Shown here: in pieces, positions 1 to 11,990 of the stretch | Numbering within the stretch: position 1 is the first letter of the stretch | Layout: every line of letters starts with the position of its first letter | Source of the DNA: Cyclina sinensis | Lineage: Eukaryota > Mollusca > Bivalvia > Venerida > Veneridae | DNA length: 64,000 bases | Assembly (NCBI GenBank): GCA_012932295.1 | Contig: JAAONU010000004.1 | Location: 24,808,872 to 24,872,871, forward strand | Direction: 5' to 3' | The notes under the pieces: model-generated | What the model was told of the DNA's origin: nothing | What the model saw: only the letters and a program-made list of their open reading frames with translations | The model's database searches: none | Position numbers and translations under genes: made by a program

Positions 1-2830
1 ATTTTAACGTTATGATGCCTTGAACGCAAAATAAACAAGAAAGAGAGAGGGTAAAACAGATAATTTCGCTTTTAAGACAGAATGTACTAAAATAGCAGTA
101 TTTGTAAAGGTGTAAGTACTTGTATTTGTTAAAGCTAGAAGTCTCTGATTATTAGTCTAAAACCAGTTAAGTAAGTTCTATTTTCACAGGAATTTTGATT
201 TAACGGGACGGGAAAAAGTTTTAACGACCACACAATCTCAAGAGTATTCTAGGCATCACTCTCAGTAAGAATATTTTATAGAGAACTCCCGTAACTTTGC
301 ACTAAGATATTTACTTCCACGGCTACATAAACGTACATTAGTTTATTCACAGGACATACTTGTTATGATTTTTTTCAACGTAAGAAAATAAAGAATGATG
401 ATATTCGTTTAAAAATCTATCTATAGACCTGCTTTAAACTAGCCTTCTCCCTACAGTTCATGCTAGCACCATCCGACTTGACCGTGACTGTTTCAGGGTC
501 ATTTGATGTCTGATTTCGGTATAATTGTTCGTTTCTGCCCATGTAAGTTTTTACTTGATTGAAGACGACTTGTTTGATCGGGTGATTCTGAACATCATGA
601 AGTGTTAGAAGATACAATATTTTACTACTATATGCAGCCTTTTGTGATATTGACAATGATATGGTTCGACTCACTCCAGACAATCGCGTTCGATTACTCT
701 TTTCACGTTTCCCATATCTTAGGGCGAGATAAATTTCTTCGATTTTCGGCAGTTTTGAAGAAAAAAGCTACAGTGGAAATACCCAACACCAAGAATTACC
801 ATCAGTTCTAGTATTGCTAGTTTAATGTTCCACCTGTAGCTCTTTGTTTTAAAGATGTAAAACATTGGTCAGTCTTGTTTCTGACTGAATTCATGGTTGA
901 TCTTATCTAAAAACAGAGAAGACTAAATATAGTTGTATAGTTGTTCTACTTCTGCGGTCACTGCGGAAGGAAGGAAGGAAGGAAATACTATACTTCTAAA
1001 AGCAAAGTTTGTAGAACAAGTAACGATGTTTAATTTTTTTATATTTTTAGCTTTTATCCTCTTTCACTTCTTTAATTCTTTACCTCTGCTTTGTTGAAGA
1101 TAAAAAGTAACTTATCATAATTACTTTAATCTTTGTTTTCTGGTGTTATGATTTATGCTGTTTATAGATAACATTTACTCTTGAATTCATGGTTCTATCT
1201 ACGGTTCATTATTTCTTCAGTTATTTAGATAACAGAAACATTTTACTGTTTAAAATAGCTTTCTGTAGATAAACATGTGATAAAGCCATTTATGTCTGTT
1301 TAAACGTAAAAAAAAGAAAACAAATCTTCAAATTGACTTATGGCAAAATTAAAGTGATGCAGATAGAAATGTAAATTTCGCTTGATTTATTTGATTATTA
1401 TTCTTATTATTCTAATATTTATCGAATTTGGGTATATTTTAGATATATCGATGTTATTCAAACCGCTGAATTTACTCAGGGTCAAGTTACTGCAAGAAAT
1501 GTTGTATAAAAAAGTATGTGTGTAGTTAAAATGAACAGTCAAATGTAATGTGTCCAGTTGTGTTTTAAATAGAATCACGAAAACCTCCCGACAATAGTAC
1601 AAACTACATATTTTTTTTACATAATTCGACAGAATGGGCAGTGTAATAAATTTATATTTTACCTTTTTTTCTATTTGAACTGAAAATGAGGTGTTTGTTT
1701 GATTTATAATTTTCATTTATCAGCGAGTGTTCTACAAAAATCTTGAAAATTACTCGTACTATGCAAATCACTTTCATTACGTCACTACTTAAAGGAAAAA
1801 ATGAAAGAGAAATTATTCAGAATTTAAAAAGTTTTTTTTCAACTAAAATTGATATTTTCGTAAAATATCTGTTTTAAAAAAGTGAAAAAAATCGAAACAA
1901 AAGAACATTATCTTTACAGAAAAAAACAATAAATAACCAAGCCCGAATGCTGTAACTGTAGAGAAACCAGTTTTGGTGTGACCAGTTTTCATGTTTGCTA
2001 AGCAGCGGTCGGACTTCCAGAGAGCTAGCTCTTTAAGGTGTGAACGTATCAATAATATCGCAAGAAATAAAGAGTCAGTAGACAGATATTTGTACAAAGA
2101 AAATACAGTCCCTTAACATTTTAAGGTCCTTAAATTATTTATTTACAAAAACAACACAGGCATGTAAATTATGAATATTATAAAAACATGAACCATACAG
2201 GTATGTCTATCACTTGTATACGTGTGTATCAACAAGTTTTAAGTCATAAAATTTCTCCCCATCATTCAGTGAAGATGTCAAAATCAAGATAAGCAAATTC
2301 TTGAGGTAAGACAAGCTATCATCTCATATCTTTTCACGTCTGAAAACGAAAATTGTGCGTATCAACATCATCGCCATCATCTATCTCTGCTGCTAGTAAC
2401 GTAGGCCGGATTTTTATAGGTGTTAATATCATCCGAAATTTCTACAACTTATCAGAGCCTGTAGAGTCTACCTGTCTGTTAGATTTTTTATCTTGAGAGG
2501 AACACAGTATTTATTGTTGATAAAGACACATGTTGGGAAAAAAATGTTTTTATATTGTAGAACTTCATTATGAATATAAAGTACTTGAATAGTTTATGGG
2601 ATTGAGGTATAACTGAGCAAATTTTGTCGATGAAAAACAATATTTTTTTTTTATTAAAACAAAATGGTGGATTCTACATTTGACCATCTACAGCGACATG
2701 TCGTAAGTCTATTATTTTACTAAGTACTTCATCAAGAAATAGTTTTACTGTAATGTAGTAATTGTACAATAAATTAGTTTTGTTACTAAATGCCAGAGTT
2801 TATAAGATACGTAAAAAATACTAATAGCTT
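1..2830. other. AT-rich non-coding stretch
   Basis: No gene could be supported here apart from one weak exon-like ORF at 429-587 on the minus strand, listed separately. Open frames are short and of low-complexity, AT-driven composition. A small (GGAA)5 run lies at 965-984. Several poly-A/poly-T runs are present. I see no transposon ends or RNA gene. Confidence 0.6.
429..587 (-). other. Exon-like open segment, unrecognised
   Basis: On the minus strand a frame stays open for 53 codons between a possible acceptor (AG at 588-589, preceded by CTAAC and a moderate pyrimidine context) and a weak possible donor (GT at 427-428, context CAG|GTCTAT). The segment is 159 bp and phase 0 at both ends. Its translation begins NHPIKQVVFNQVKTYMGRNE and is hydrophilic, with balanced composition and locally higher GC than its surroundings, unlike the AT-driven frames nearby. 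I do not recognise the protein. It could be an internal exon of an unseen gene, a decayed coding relic, or chance. The surrounding frame continues a little further at both ends, from 683 to a stop at 417. Confidence 0.22.
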
Positions 2831-2888
2831 GCGCGCACGCGCGTGTGTGTGTGTGTGTGTGTGTTGGGGCGGGGGGAGAAGAGGGGTG
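2831..2888. repeat. Alternating GC/GT microsatellite followed by a G-rich run
   Basis: Positions 2,831-2,864 are an uninterrupted 34-bp alternating purine-pyrimidine tract, first GC/AC and then (GT)n. It is followed by G-rich sequence (GGGGC, GGGGGG, GGGG runs) to about 2,888. The first part has Z-DNA potential and the second could form a G-quadruplex on the plus strand. Confidence 0.85.
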
Positions 2889-2950
2889 GCTCGATAGCTC
2901 AATAAGCGGAGTTTTGCCTACATTTCGTAAGGTCCCGAGATTGAGCTAAA
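2885..2950 (+). repeat. Possible tRNA-derived SINE relic
   Basis: The segment contains an A-box-like TAGCTCAATAAG and, about 30 bp downstream, a B-box-like GGTCCCGAGATTGAG. The order and spacing suit an RNA polymerase III internal promoter from a tRNA-derived SINE head. It does not fold into a convincing tRNA, and no SINE tail can be delimited. It could be chance. Confidence 0.25.
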
Positions 2951-3429
2951 AGAAATTAGAGGTTAAAATACTGCAAATACTTCGTTAGAGTTTCAACGAT
3001 GACCGCGCATATACTATTGGTTAGTCAAACATGAGGGCAAGGCAGATAACATTTATTTTGCAATTGTTTCATTTTGCAACTGTTACATACGTTTAAAGTG
3101 TTTATTGAAACTATATTGCTGTATCTTGCTGTATTTTTTTTAAAAGGCGGACAATATAAGACTGTTGACGCCGTAAAGAAAAGAAAAGGGTAGAAATTTG
3201 CTAGTCTCTTGAGTAACTGTATGTTACGCAAGACAATGCCGTCGGCGCTATAAGGCCTAATTAGTATTAAAGTAACTTGTTAAATGACGTTTAAAAAGGT
3301 AATGAAAAGTAATGAAAAAATAGGGAGGGGGAAACAGTGGAGCGCGGGTGTTCCTTGCAGGTCGGGGGTGGGGTGGAAGTAGCTACCCATCCCATATAGG
3401 TAAACAGTTAAGTCTTCCATTAGAAGTCT

Positions 3430-3738
3430 CTAATATAGTATATAGGTCTATGCAAAACCAAGTGACCCCTGGGTGAGGCTAATTTTGACCCCAGGGTCAT
3501 AATACGATAAATCTTGGTAGAGGTTTACTAGAGGATGCCTCACATCAAATAACAAAAAACTGTGTCAAGGGGTTTTTAATAAGACGATTTTTAAAGTTTT
3601 TTTGCCTATTATTGACCCTAGAGTCATTATTTCTCAAACTCTAAGCTTTATTATTTGAGTAATCAGCTACACTAAAGACGCCGGCGACGACTCAGTGGCC
3701 ATATTAGCTCGACTTTTCTTTCCGAAAAAAGACGAGCT
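3430..3738 (-). mobile_element. Fragment of hairpin-ended (HINE-like) repeat, minus strand
   Basis: Read on the minus strand, this begins near 3,738 with a near-palindrome (AGCTCGTC ... AAGTCGAGCT around a C/T-rich loop). It continues into monomers with the phrase ACCCTGGGGTCAAAATTAG, which also recurs in the element at 51.6-53.7 kb. The 5' hairpin matches in kind the hairpins that open the other elements of this class in the window. No 3' hairpin or CTTGTT end is visible on the left, so the copy is probably truncated near 3,430. The left limit is approximate. Confidence 0.5.
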
Positions 3739-3739
3739 T

Positions 3740-5314
3740 AAAATATTATTAGTGGTATCAACCTGACAATCATATCTTCTTTGAAAGTTAAGCAGGTTTT
3801 ACAACACATATAAATTCAAAGTTTTTGATACATTTGTAAATTAAGCTTGAACATTTTTGTTTTTCGTATGATCGGAAAACGTGTAGGCTGATTTAAAAGA
3901 ACAGTTCCCTCTGACAACGGTCTACAAAAAGAGGGTCTGAGAAAACAAATATGCTATTACGTCATAATTTCAAACAAAAAGTGATCATTTGTATCTTCTG
4001 TTTCAATTAAGAGCTCTCTCTTTGTACGTATCGACCTCCAGATAAAAACGGAACGCATAAGTTCTCATTAAAAACGCCCAGTTACTGTTGATAGAGACAG
4101 AGACTTCCACTGTTTGTTGCTGCTTGGCTTCGGAAAGATAACAAAGAGCGTGTATTGAAAAATAGAAAAAAAAACAAACAAACAAAAAATGTACTAACGT
4201 TGATTGAACTTGATTCCCTGTAACAATTGTGGCTAGAAAGACACACAAATGTCTTTCATGTGTCCGGTAGTCATTCTGTCAGACCGCTGGTCAGTAATTT
4301 TATTTGATTCATTCACATTTATACGAAACTTCACGCACATCTAGTTTAAAATTTAATTTAGAATGCTAATCAACCCATTTGCACTATTTGGTAAATACAA
4401 AATACATTTCATACAAAAGTTGCGTAGCTAGTTCAGAAAAAATGTCCATTGTTTCATTACATACGCTTTGGGTCCATTTTAGCCATGATTGTTGTCATAA
4501 TAAATATAAACGAATAAACGAATCACTGTGACTGTGTACATAAGAATTAATTTAGAAAGAAACTTTGAAACAACCTAGTATTGGCTGTTACAATATTCAG
4601 TGCTTTGACTGTTTGCTTAACCGCCCTCCGCGGTATTTGTATGAAATTCTTGAAACAGAGGATCATAATGGCATGTTTGTTGACAAATAGGCAGAAACAG
4701 TAAAATAAGACCTAACATAGGTTATTTGATATAATAAGTATTAATAATCATTCATGAATTCTATAAAATATTACTTTCTTTGATATGTAAATAGCAACAT
4801 GAAAATCCAAGTTTCAGAATAGAATCTCGAAAAAAGGGCAAAGATAAGACAAAATACAAAGGTGTCCCTACTATACCCATCTTAGACGTCAGTGACATGG
4901 CTCAGCTTTCTTGGTCAGTCATTTGATAGAAACCTGTCAAAGAAAACTGTATTTTTAAATTTGTTCTAATTAGTAAAATGTGTCATTTGTTCTGTTGACG
5001 GAGTTTTGTGAAGTCTAAATTTAAATCGTATGGCATACGTCGAATGCCAGTGACAAAAGTTAAGCTCATTGTTTCCGAAATAGCAACATTTTACTTTTTT
5101 TTCTTTCGGCAAACAAGTTTGTTTTGATTGGAAATTCTGCAAAACGGTGAAGGCCTTTCATCAAATAAACGCAAAAATATTTCCTTCTTCTTAACTTGTG
5201 AGAATTTATAATTGTTATAATTTTCCATGTCTTTGCAAGCCAGAAATGTTGATATATTATACGTCTGCTGATTTTCGCGTTACCTTGTTTGGGCTTCGTT
5301 AATTTCTTACAATA
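3740..5314. other. Non-coding stretch without recognisable features
   Basis: AT-rich sequence with short frames only. I see no paired terminal repeats, tandem arrays or splice-flanked open segments here. Confidence 0.55.
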
Positions 5315-6850
5315 AATTTAAACTTGAGTCTTTGGTGTGTTTAAATCACCACGCTTTTTGACGTAATTCTCTTCGAGAAGACGAGACCTCTTCGTGCGTG
5401 TCTTAAAAACAGGCAGATAGTACATAAATTTCAAATAATGAGGCTGTTTTCATTAATGTAAAACTGAGATTCTTTACCGCGTTTCCGCCCAATCAAGTAA
5501 AAGAAACGACCAATACATCTTCTGTGAAGAATCAAAATCTTCGAATAACATTTTGAATTTCTAGGAATTCAGTTCGTTGTATCTGAAACATGGAGGTAAA
5601 TGTTCTGCTACTACTAGTTGTATTTTTCTTTAAAGGGGCTGTGCTCCAGATGACAAAAAAAAGGAAGTTTTCTTGTATTATAAATTTCTTGTAATATTTA
5701 TGATTAATGCTTAAAAAATAACCTACTTACAAAAAATAAGTCAAATAATTACATTATAAATTGATTTTTTTCCCTTTCAAAGTGCTATACCGTAACGCGA
5801 CGGTATAACTATATCGTATAAGATTTAAAGTAAATATCTGTAATATCACATGCGGCGATGGTGGTGACAGTAAAAGCGTTGGAAATATTTTGTTAACATG
5901 AGGGTCCAGAGTTCAAATCAGGCTGGAGCGAAAAACATTTTTTATTCTATTTTGACTTTTATAATCAGTTTTGAAGTAAAATATTATGTTGTTATAATCT
6001 CACGGCATCTGAATATATAATTTATAAAAAAAAATTTTTATGTCAAATCTGGAGTACAGCCTCTTTAAGCTATTAGTAGTTTACTGCTACAGCATCTGTC
6101 GCGACCAATGCCACGTGTATATTTTTTATGACAATATCTTGCAATGTTTCCTCCAATTTCCACCTCTGTCAGTACTCAATTTATTGACTTCAAACACGAC
6201 ATTACTAACGAAGTTTTATAATAAGTCTCAAGAAGTGCTTTGTTATTTCTTTTTCGTCATTAACAAGACATGAGTTTAAAGAATTTATAGGAATTATTTT
6301 CTATCGCATAATTTTCTTTCCACATCATTCAGTCTGATTGATTACGTGACAATTGACTTGTATGCCTTATTCATTTCCAAACGAACTGTATGACGCCTCT
6401 GAAAAAAAATACCTTTACTTATCAACTGGCGAGCCGATATACATAAGTAATCATGTTTTCGTAACGAAAGATTAGAGACCAGTAGATACATTATCTTGCC
6501 TTAATGATAGAATGGCTTTTTCTAAAGAAGTGTTCGTGATTGTAATGCAAGTACAGTCAGGTGCTATCAAAATCAAGTAATGATAACTCTGTTATCAAAC
6601 TGCAATATTTTATTGTCAGTGCTCCTACATGTTTTGTCAGCACAGGAAGTAGTAAACTGAAGCTTCCCGATGACGTTTTCTTTTGTCGGCAGCCAATCAG
6701 TGCAAAGTGAGGTTTGTTGATATGTGCAGACAGAACATTTGCCTGTTTTACTTATAATCCTTCTTACCTTGCCTGAAAAGTATTTTACAGGGCAAATATA
6801 ACTGACATTAATAAGAGAGCTTAAAGTGCTGATTTAAGAGAAAGTCTTAC
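5315..6850. repeat. Old duplication, copy D3a (partner at 10.64-11.99 kb)
   Basis: Several blocks line up in the same order with 10,640-11,990. They include the phrases around GTTTAAATCACCACG (5,339), TTCGTGCGTG (5,391), ACATAAATTTCA (5,423), TCTGTCGCGACCAATG (6,094) and ATAAGTAATCATGTTT (6,441). The copies are clearly diverged, with many indels, so exact limits are uncertain. No conserved reading frame links them. A probable tRNA-like relic sits inside at about 5,850-5,935. Confidence 0.6.
5850..5935 (+). repeat. Possible tRNA-derived SINE relic
   Basis: A B-box-like GAGTTCAAATCAGG occurs at about 5,907-5,920, with upstream sequence (GTTAACATGAGGGTCCA) of the kind that precedes it in degenerate tRNA-derived SINE heads. 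The A box is poor. No cloverleaf or tail can be drawn with confidence. Confidence 0.25.
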
Positions 6851-7217
6851 ATTTAAGAATAGTTGTACACTGTTTTCTTTTTGGTACCCAGTCATTAAAA
6901 GGTGACTGTACTTACTAGACAAGGGGACTCTAGAATATTTTTCAGTTTCAGCTAAATAGTAACCTAAGCGTGGCCAAACAAATCGACAGAATTATACGGT
7001 TCAGTACTAGACGTAATAACACTTACTTCAACTTAAGAATGCCGCAGTAAAAGAAAAAAAAAACACTTTAAAATGTTAAAAAAGGAGAAAATATTGAACA
7101 ATACTAAAAGGCAAAACATACTAGGTGAAATGAATATCACAAAACAGCTTAGTTTTATTACAACAAGGTAGGAAGTACATTTTAGCAACTTAAACTAATT
7201 CGCTCGATGACTGCTTA
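6851..7217. other. Non-coding spacer
   Basis: Short AT-rich spacer between the D3a duplication and the hAT element. Nothing recognisable. Confidence 0.5.
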
Positions 7218-7225
7218 GTTTATTC

Positions 7226-8334
7226 TAGGGCCGGGAATTATATTCGTATATTCGAATATTCGAAACACTACCGAATATTCGAACATTAAAAAACTAATTC
7301 GAATATTCGAAAAAAAGAAATATTTCGATTTTTTTTCTTTTTTTTACATTCAAGTTTCAAAGATCGTAAATTAAACCCTTGACCTTCACTTGACCACGTG
7401 TTTATATGTTTGTATAACGCGTGTCAACGATTATCGCCAATTAACTGTGAAAAGTTTGGGGTATAGTTGATCAAAAGGGCACCCGTTTCACAGTTTGTAA
7501 TTAACCTGTTTAACAGTTTATAATGTAAATTCTTCCGACTTTAATTATCTTACCTTATTGTTTTCTGTGCTTTTATCTTTCCGATCAATCGATAATTGTC
7601 TTAATTTTTGTGAAGAAGAATAAATCGCCACGTATAAATCACGCTAGAACAATCGACCAGTCGATATTCATCACTCTAAAATTAACTCTTTCACCCAATG
7701 GAAATTTAAAGCTCTACTCGGAACCAATAACTTTTTGCAAACATTATTTTTAGATTTTTTAAAGGAATGATTTTAGACGATCTACTCTGTTGAAAAAATC
7801 AAAAGTCAATATATCGCAATGCCGTCCCGTGTTTGGAATTACTTTTCACGTTCTAGTGATTAGTCTAAAGCTACTTGCGATCTATGCAAGAAAGTGTTTG
7901 AGTATAAAGGGACTAGTTCTAACCTACTAAATCATATCAATTCACAACATCCAACATCTAACAAAGGTAAGAACATGCATGTTTAATAACGTTCACGGCG
8001 TTATGAAAGCATGGGAAATGTCTATATTCCGTCTGAAGATATTTATTCCATGTGATATTTACCGCGTTAAAGCTAAATTTAACCAAAGAATGTTTCATAC
8101 ATATATCGATTTACAATCAATAAAACAAAAAACTTTGACATAGTAATAAAGGTCTTCTTAATCGTCGATTATTTCCAAGCATATTAAAGTAGTATAGTAT
8201 TCGACATAATCAATTTCGGATACTACGTAAAAGAGAAATATTGGAACAAATTTTGTAAAAACGAATATTCGAATATATTCGAACATGGAAAACGAATATT
8301 CGATCATCAAATTCCTTATTCGTTCCCAGCCCTA
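7226..8334 (+). mobile_element. hAT-superfamily DNA transposon, decayed
   Basis: The element is 1,109 bp and flanked by a perfect 8-bp direct repeat, GTTTATTC, at 7,218-7,225 and 8,335-8,342. Its ends are inverted: TAGGGCCGGGAAT at the left, and TAGGGCTGGGAACG when the right end is reverse-complemented. Both arms carry clusters of TTCGAATATTCGAA-type palindromes, typical of subterminal transposase sites. An interior BED-finger exon relic (7,819-7,966) agrees with a hAT origin, because hAT transposases usually start with a BED zinc finger. An 8-bp target duplication and TAGGG/CAGGG ends are known hallmarks of the superfamily. No DDE/hATC domain is visible, so this copy is internally deleted and non-autonomous. 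The identical target duplication suggests it is not very old, despite the stop in the exon. Confidence 0.85.
7819..7966 (+). pseudogene. BED-type zinc-finger exon of a hAT transposase, broken
   Basis: Translation from the ATG at 7,819 gives MPSRVWNYFSRSSD, then an in-frame TAG (7,861-7,863), then a segment containing ATCDLCKKVFEY and SNLLNHINSQHP. Cysteines at residues 20 and 23 and histidines at 39 and 44 give the C-x2-C-x15-H-x4-H spacing of a BED finger, and the upstream VW.YF aromatic signature is present. BED fingers are DNA-binding domains at the N-terminus of hAT transposases. The open segment ends at a strong splice donor (AAAG|GTAAGA, GT at 7,967-7,968), so this was probably the first coding exon. 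The downstream catalytic exons are missing from the element, and the internal stop makes it non-functional. Confidence 0.75.
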
Positions 8335-8389
8335 GTTTATTCTAACCGGTATTGCACTGAAAGTGTAGAATGCGAAGTCACTGAGATTG

Positions 8390-8465
8390 TCATCCCTTTT
8401 TGGATTCGAACCAGCGACCTTCATATCGAGAGTCCAATGCTTCAAACCCTCCACAACTGCTCTGT
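8390..8465 (-). repeat. tRNA-derived SINE head, minus strand
   Basis: On the minus strand there is a perfect B box, GGTTCGAATCC (8,402-8,412), preceded 30-40 bp upstream by AGCAGTTGTGGAGGG...GCATTGGACTC. This resembles the 5' half of a serine/leucine-type tRNA. The acceptor and D stems do not pair well enough for a functional tRNA, so a SINE or tRNA relic is the better reading. It lies 50 bp outside the right end of the hAT element. Confidence 0.5.
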
Positions 8466-8732
8466 TACAGTGACTATAACGTTCGAAATACAGGTTATTA
8501 GTAATAGTTTTGCTGCTTTCATGCGATGTGTTCATGTTGCAAAATGATAATTATCAGACATTATGTATATTTTTGTCTGTATGATTAATGTGAATAACAG
8601 ACAACATTTGATCTAGCGCTCACAAATCTTTATAGGATCATTATTCCCTCACATTTGAAGATGCCCTTTGATCATTGCAATGTCTGACAATTTTGCATAT
8701 CTAGTATATTTCCGTTTCACAAGTTTTTCCTC

Positions 8733-8753
8733 GGGGGTGGGGGGGGGGGGGGG
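8733..8753 (+). repeat. Poly-G tract
   Basis: G5-T-G15. A long homopolymer of this kind is prone to slippage and to assembly error. Confidence 0.9.
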
Positions 8754-10172
8754 CAAGGATTAACCACAACTTAAGCATGTCGTTTTTCAGTTTGTAAGGT
8801 GGATAATTTTGGCCAAGTTGATAAAAGTGCCAAACATGAGAACGAAAATTAGTAGGAACGTTGACATCTGAAGTCGTTCAATAAGGAAAACATGTTTTAG
8901 GAAAAATGCTAATAAAATGTTCTTTTGATAAAAGAAGAAAACTAATCTCAGTCAAAATTTTTAGCCGTTTTTATTTATAATAGCAACTGTTCCAAAAATT
9001 GAATTACTAATAAATCGAACTTCATAAAATCAATAGGCTTTGTTCTTAAGAAAGTTGCGTTTATCAAACAGTTTTGTCAGTTTATCAATTTCGTGATGAA
9101 TGTAATTTTGGAAGCCAGAGAGACTGTGGTATTGTTTTATATACAAACAGGATATTTTCCAGCTATTTGACCCCTAGCTTTTAATTGGAAAAAATATGGT
9201 ATTTTGGGAAATTTGAGAATTTTTTTTAAAAAGTTAGAAAATTACTAAGTACTTTATACATGACTTCTTAAGTGTTGTAAATGTGTATGATTATATAACC
9301 TCATACTTTTTAAAGAAACAAGTCGATTGCGTTCAGTTGTTCTAAGAAGTTTAAACACTGTCAGGTTTTTGGCAGCTGTTGGAATTTTGGAAAAAAAGGA
9401 AGTTATTTCGGATTGGGAATGCGACCTTATAACGGTCTTAGGTGATAAGGCGAAAATGCCCTGACAAATCATGTGTTAATTTTGAATTGTTATGCAAGTA
9501 AAAGCAACTTTACTGGCAGAAAACAAATGGTTCATACAGGATTCAAGACAAACAAAACTGGCATTTGCGTGTTTTTTTTTTCAAAAAAACAACAAAAAAA
9601 ACAGCTGAAATCTCCTTGTTTTTATTGCTTACTTGTTTATGTTTAAGATAAACACCCGTTACAGACCTGGGTTTGTTGTACGATCATATTTTATCTAAAC
9701 CTTTACATCTGACATTCAGATCTGTTATTTCAAGCGCATCTATTGCCAGTCAGACTTAAAGCATTTAAAATGTTTAAAAACCATTTTTTATGTATAATGT
9801 TTATTAGAACTGACCTTTTTTATGTAAGAACATCTTTAACATGCTTCTAAAATACAAATAAACAGAGTTAAAAACGTTTCGCCTGCCATTTTAATCAGAG
9901 TTCATTTTTTTACATATTTAACGTCGTGTAATGGACTAGGTGCGTCCAATATATTTCGTCAGTTATAACAGACAGTAATCCGTTACTGTTTAGGCATTTA
10001 AGGACAAATCAGTTACTGGAAACAGTTATGCATTTACATGAGTCGTATTACAGAAAGGAATTTCCATTGAGAACAACCTAATGATAGTTTTCTTTTTCAC
10101 CAGAATAGAACAATTGTTATATATGCGACTTCGTATTCAAGTCTTAGAATATTTTCTTTAAACTGTGAGAGA
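8754..10172. other. Non-coding stretch without recognisable features
   Basis: AT-rich sequence with many T runs. No open segment has both splice signals and normal composition, and I see no transposon ends. Confidence 0.55.
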
Positions 10173-10254
10173 TTAATGAACAGATGATTAGCAGATGATT
10201 AATGAACAGATGATCAGCAGATGATTAATGAACAGATGATCAGCAGATGATTAA
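10173..10254 (+). repeat. 26-bp minisatellite, three copies
   Basis: A unit of about 26 bp (core TTAATGAACAGATGAT followed by YAGCAGATGA) repeats three times head to tail, with a single C/T difference between units. Confidence 0.85.
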
Positions 10255-10639
10255 GCAAAAAAATTTCACTGCAGTTTTACTACAATCTCTGCCTTGTTGC
10301 CACATGCTCTTGTGCTCTTGAAAACTTATCGAAGGTGGTACATCGTGTCCTAAGGGCACATATCTGTCTTTTTTTTCTACAAAGAAATATGTCTTGATTG
10401 AATTTCCATAATAAAAACTAAATACAACAGACTAATTAGGTTCTTTGAACATTATTTTCCTTTGAGAGTTAAGACCTGATTTAATTTAAGTTTCCTATTC
10501 ATCTTCAAATTCCTTTTGCAATCCAGGAAAAAAAGTTTCTTATGAACTGAATCAGAGACTAACACGTCTGTAGATTTTCTCTTACGTATGTTGTGGTTTA
10601 CTGAGCATTGTCTGCTTAAGGCATTGGTGATAATTAACA

Positions 10640-11990
10640 AACATAACCTGAGTCTAAAACATGTTTAAATCACCACGACATTTGACATTATTCACTTGGA
10701 GATGAAACGACTTCTTCGTGCGTAGGACATAATTGTGGTAAGTTTCTGATTATTATCTGCTGATACAATACCATCCTCCCTTTATCATTATTGAAAATAG
10801 TCAGATAAGACATAAATTTCATATAATGAGTTTTTTCCCCAAATAGTTCCTGTTAAAATACTAAAATTGCTTTGTATAGCCATTCTTTAATGCGTTTTGC
10901 TCAATAAATTATACAAAAAGACGACAGCGCTGTAAAAATGAGTATTTTTGAAAAGCCTTTGAATTTCTATTTTTTTTGTGTGAAACTTAGTGGTAAATTT
11001 AAAAGTACAATCTAAAAACAGTAACGACGTTTTATATGATCAAATGATATAAAAAAGAATCAAATTTTAATAATAAAAAATATGTTTCCCGTATTTATTA
11101 TATACTTATAAATGAAATATTGAGAAATACTGATGAAATAAAATGCGTATTTTAATTTTCCGTATTTTCACTGTAAAAAAATTATCGCCACTTGTGAAAT
11201 ATTTATTTTCATACCACTCGATGAAAAAAAATCCCATATTTATAGAAAAAAATCCTCTATTTATTCGGCAAAAGCGTCCCCAAACTCAGCTGCACACTAT
11301 GAGGCTAAAACTGTTAAAACTTTGAAAAACAATGCATTTACCTAACAATCTACAGTTTGAAAAGCGTGTTCTAGACTGAGTCAAGATTCGGCTATAATAA
11401 TTGCTGTTATATGTAGAAAATATCTTCTGCTCTGCTGCTTCTACTCCTACCACTGTTTCTACTGATTCTGATATTGTCGCGACTAACACAACAACAATTT
11501 TCTTCTAACACTACTACATGTGCAATTACTAGTTCGTCTGTTCCCAACGCCACAGCCGTCAATACTAGTATTTTGTTTACTAATGTTACATAACCAGTAA
11601 TGTTTTTGAATAAATCTACATACACTTTAAGCGATCTGCTCTTATTGTTCGTCAAACGTTTCTTGTTCTCTCACATAATCGCGTTCCCCTTTTACCTATT
11701 CGGTGTGATGTATGCCAGATCCCCCCACCCCCCGCCCCAAAACAAACGGTATGACAGTTGAATAAGTAGATACTTATCAAATGACGAATCGTAATAGATA
11801 AGTAATCATGTTTAGGAAGCAAGTAGATATATTATATTATATTACCTAAATGATAAAATTGTATACATATTATTGTCAGAACAGAATTAAATAGCCATTT
11901 TATCAAACGGTAGTATTTTATTACCAACCTTAGTAGAGCCTTTGTCAGCGCAAGCAGTCATAAACTAAAAATCGAAGTCTGCAGAAACTG
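10640..11990. repeat. Old duplication, copy D3b (partner at 5.3-6.85 kb)
   Basis: This is collinear with D3a, through blocks at 10,662 (TTTAAATCACCACG), 10,711 (CTTCTTCGTGCGT), 10,810 (ACATAAATTTCA), 11,476 (ATTGTCGCGACTAAC) and 11,802 (GATAAGTAATCATGTTT). A C-rich insertion at about 11,720-11,740 is specific to this copy. A frame at 11,413-11,590 (+) reads as a leucine-rich run followed by a Ser/Thr-rich stretch, but it has no start codon (an ATG-TAG precedes it) and is not conserved in D3a. I do not call it coding. Confidence 0.6.

Noticed and set aside
8390..8465. Functional tRNA gene
   Set aside because: The B box is perfect, but acceptor, D and anticodon stems do not pair properly. A SINE head or relic is more likely.
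11413..11590. Leucine-rich then Ser/Thr-rich frame resembling a signal anchor plus mucin-like stretch
   Set aside because: An ATG-TAG immediately precedes the frame, it arises from CTACTACTG-type low complexity, and the D3a copy does not preserve it.
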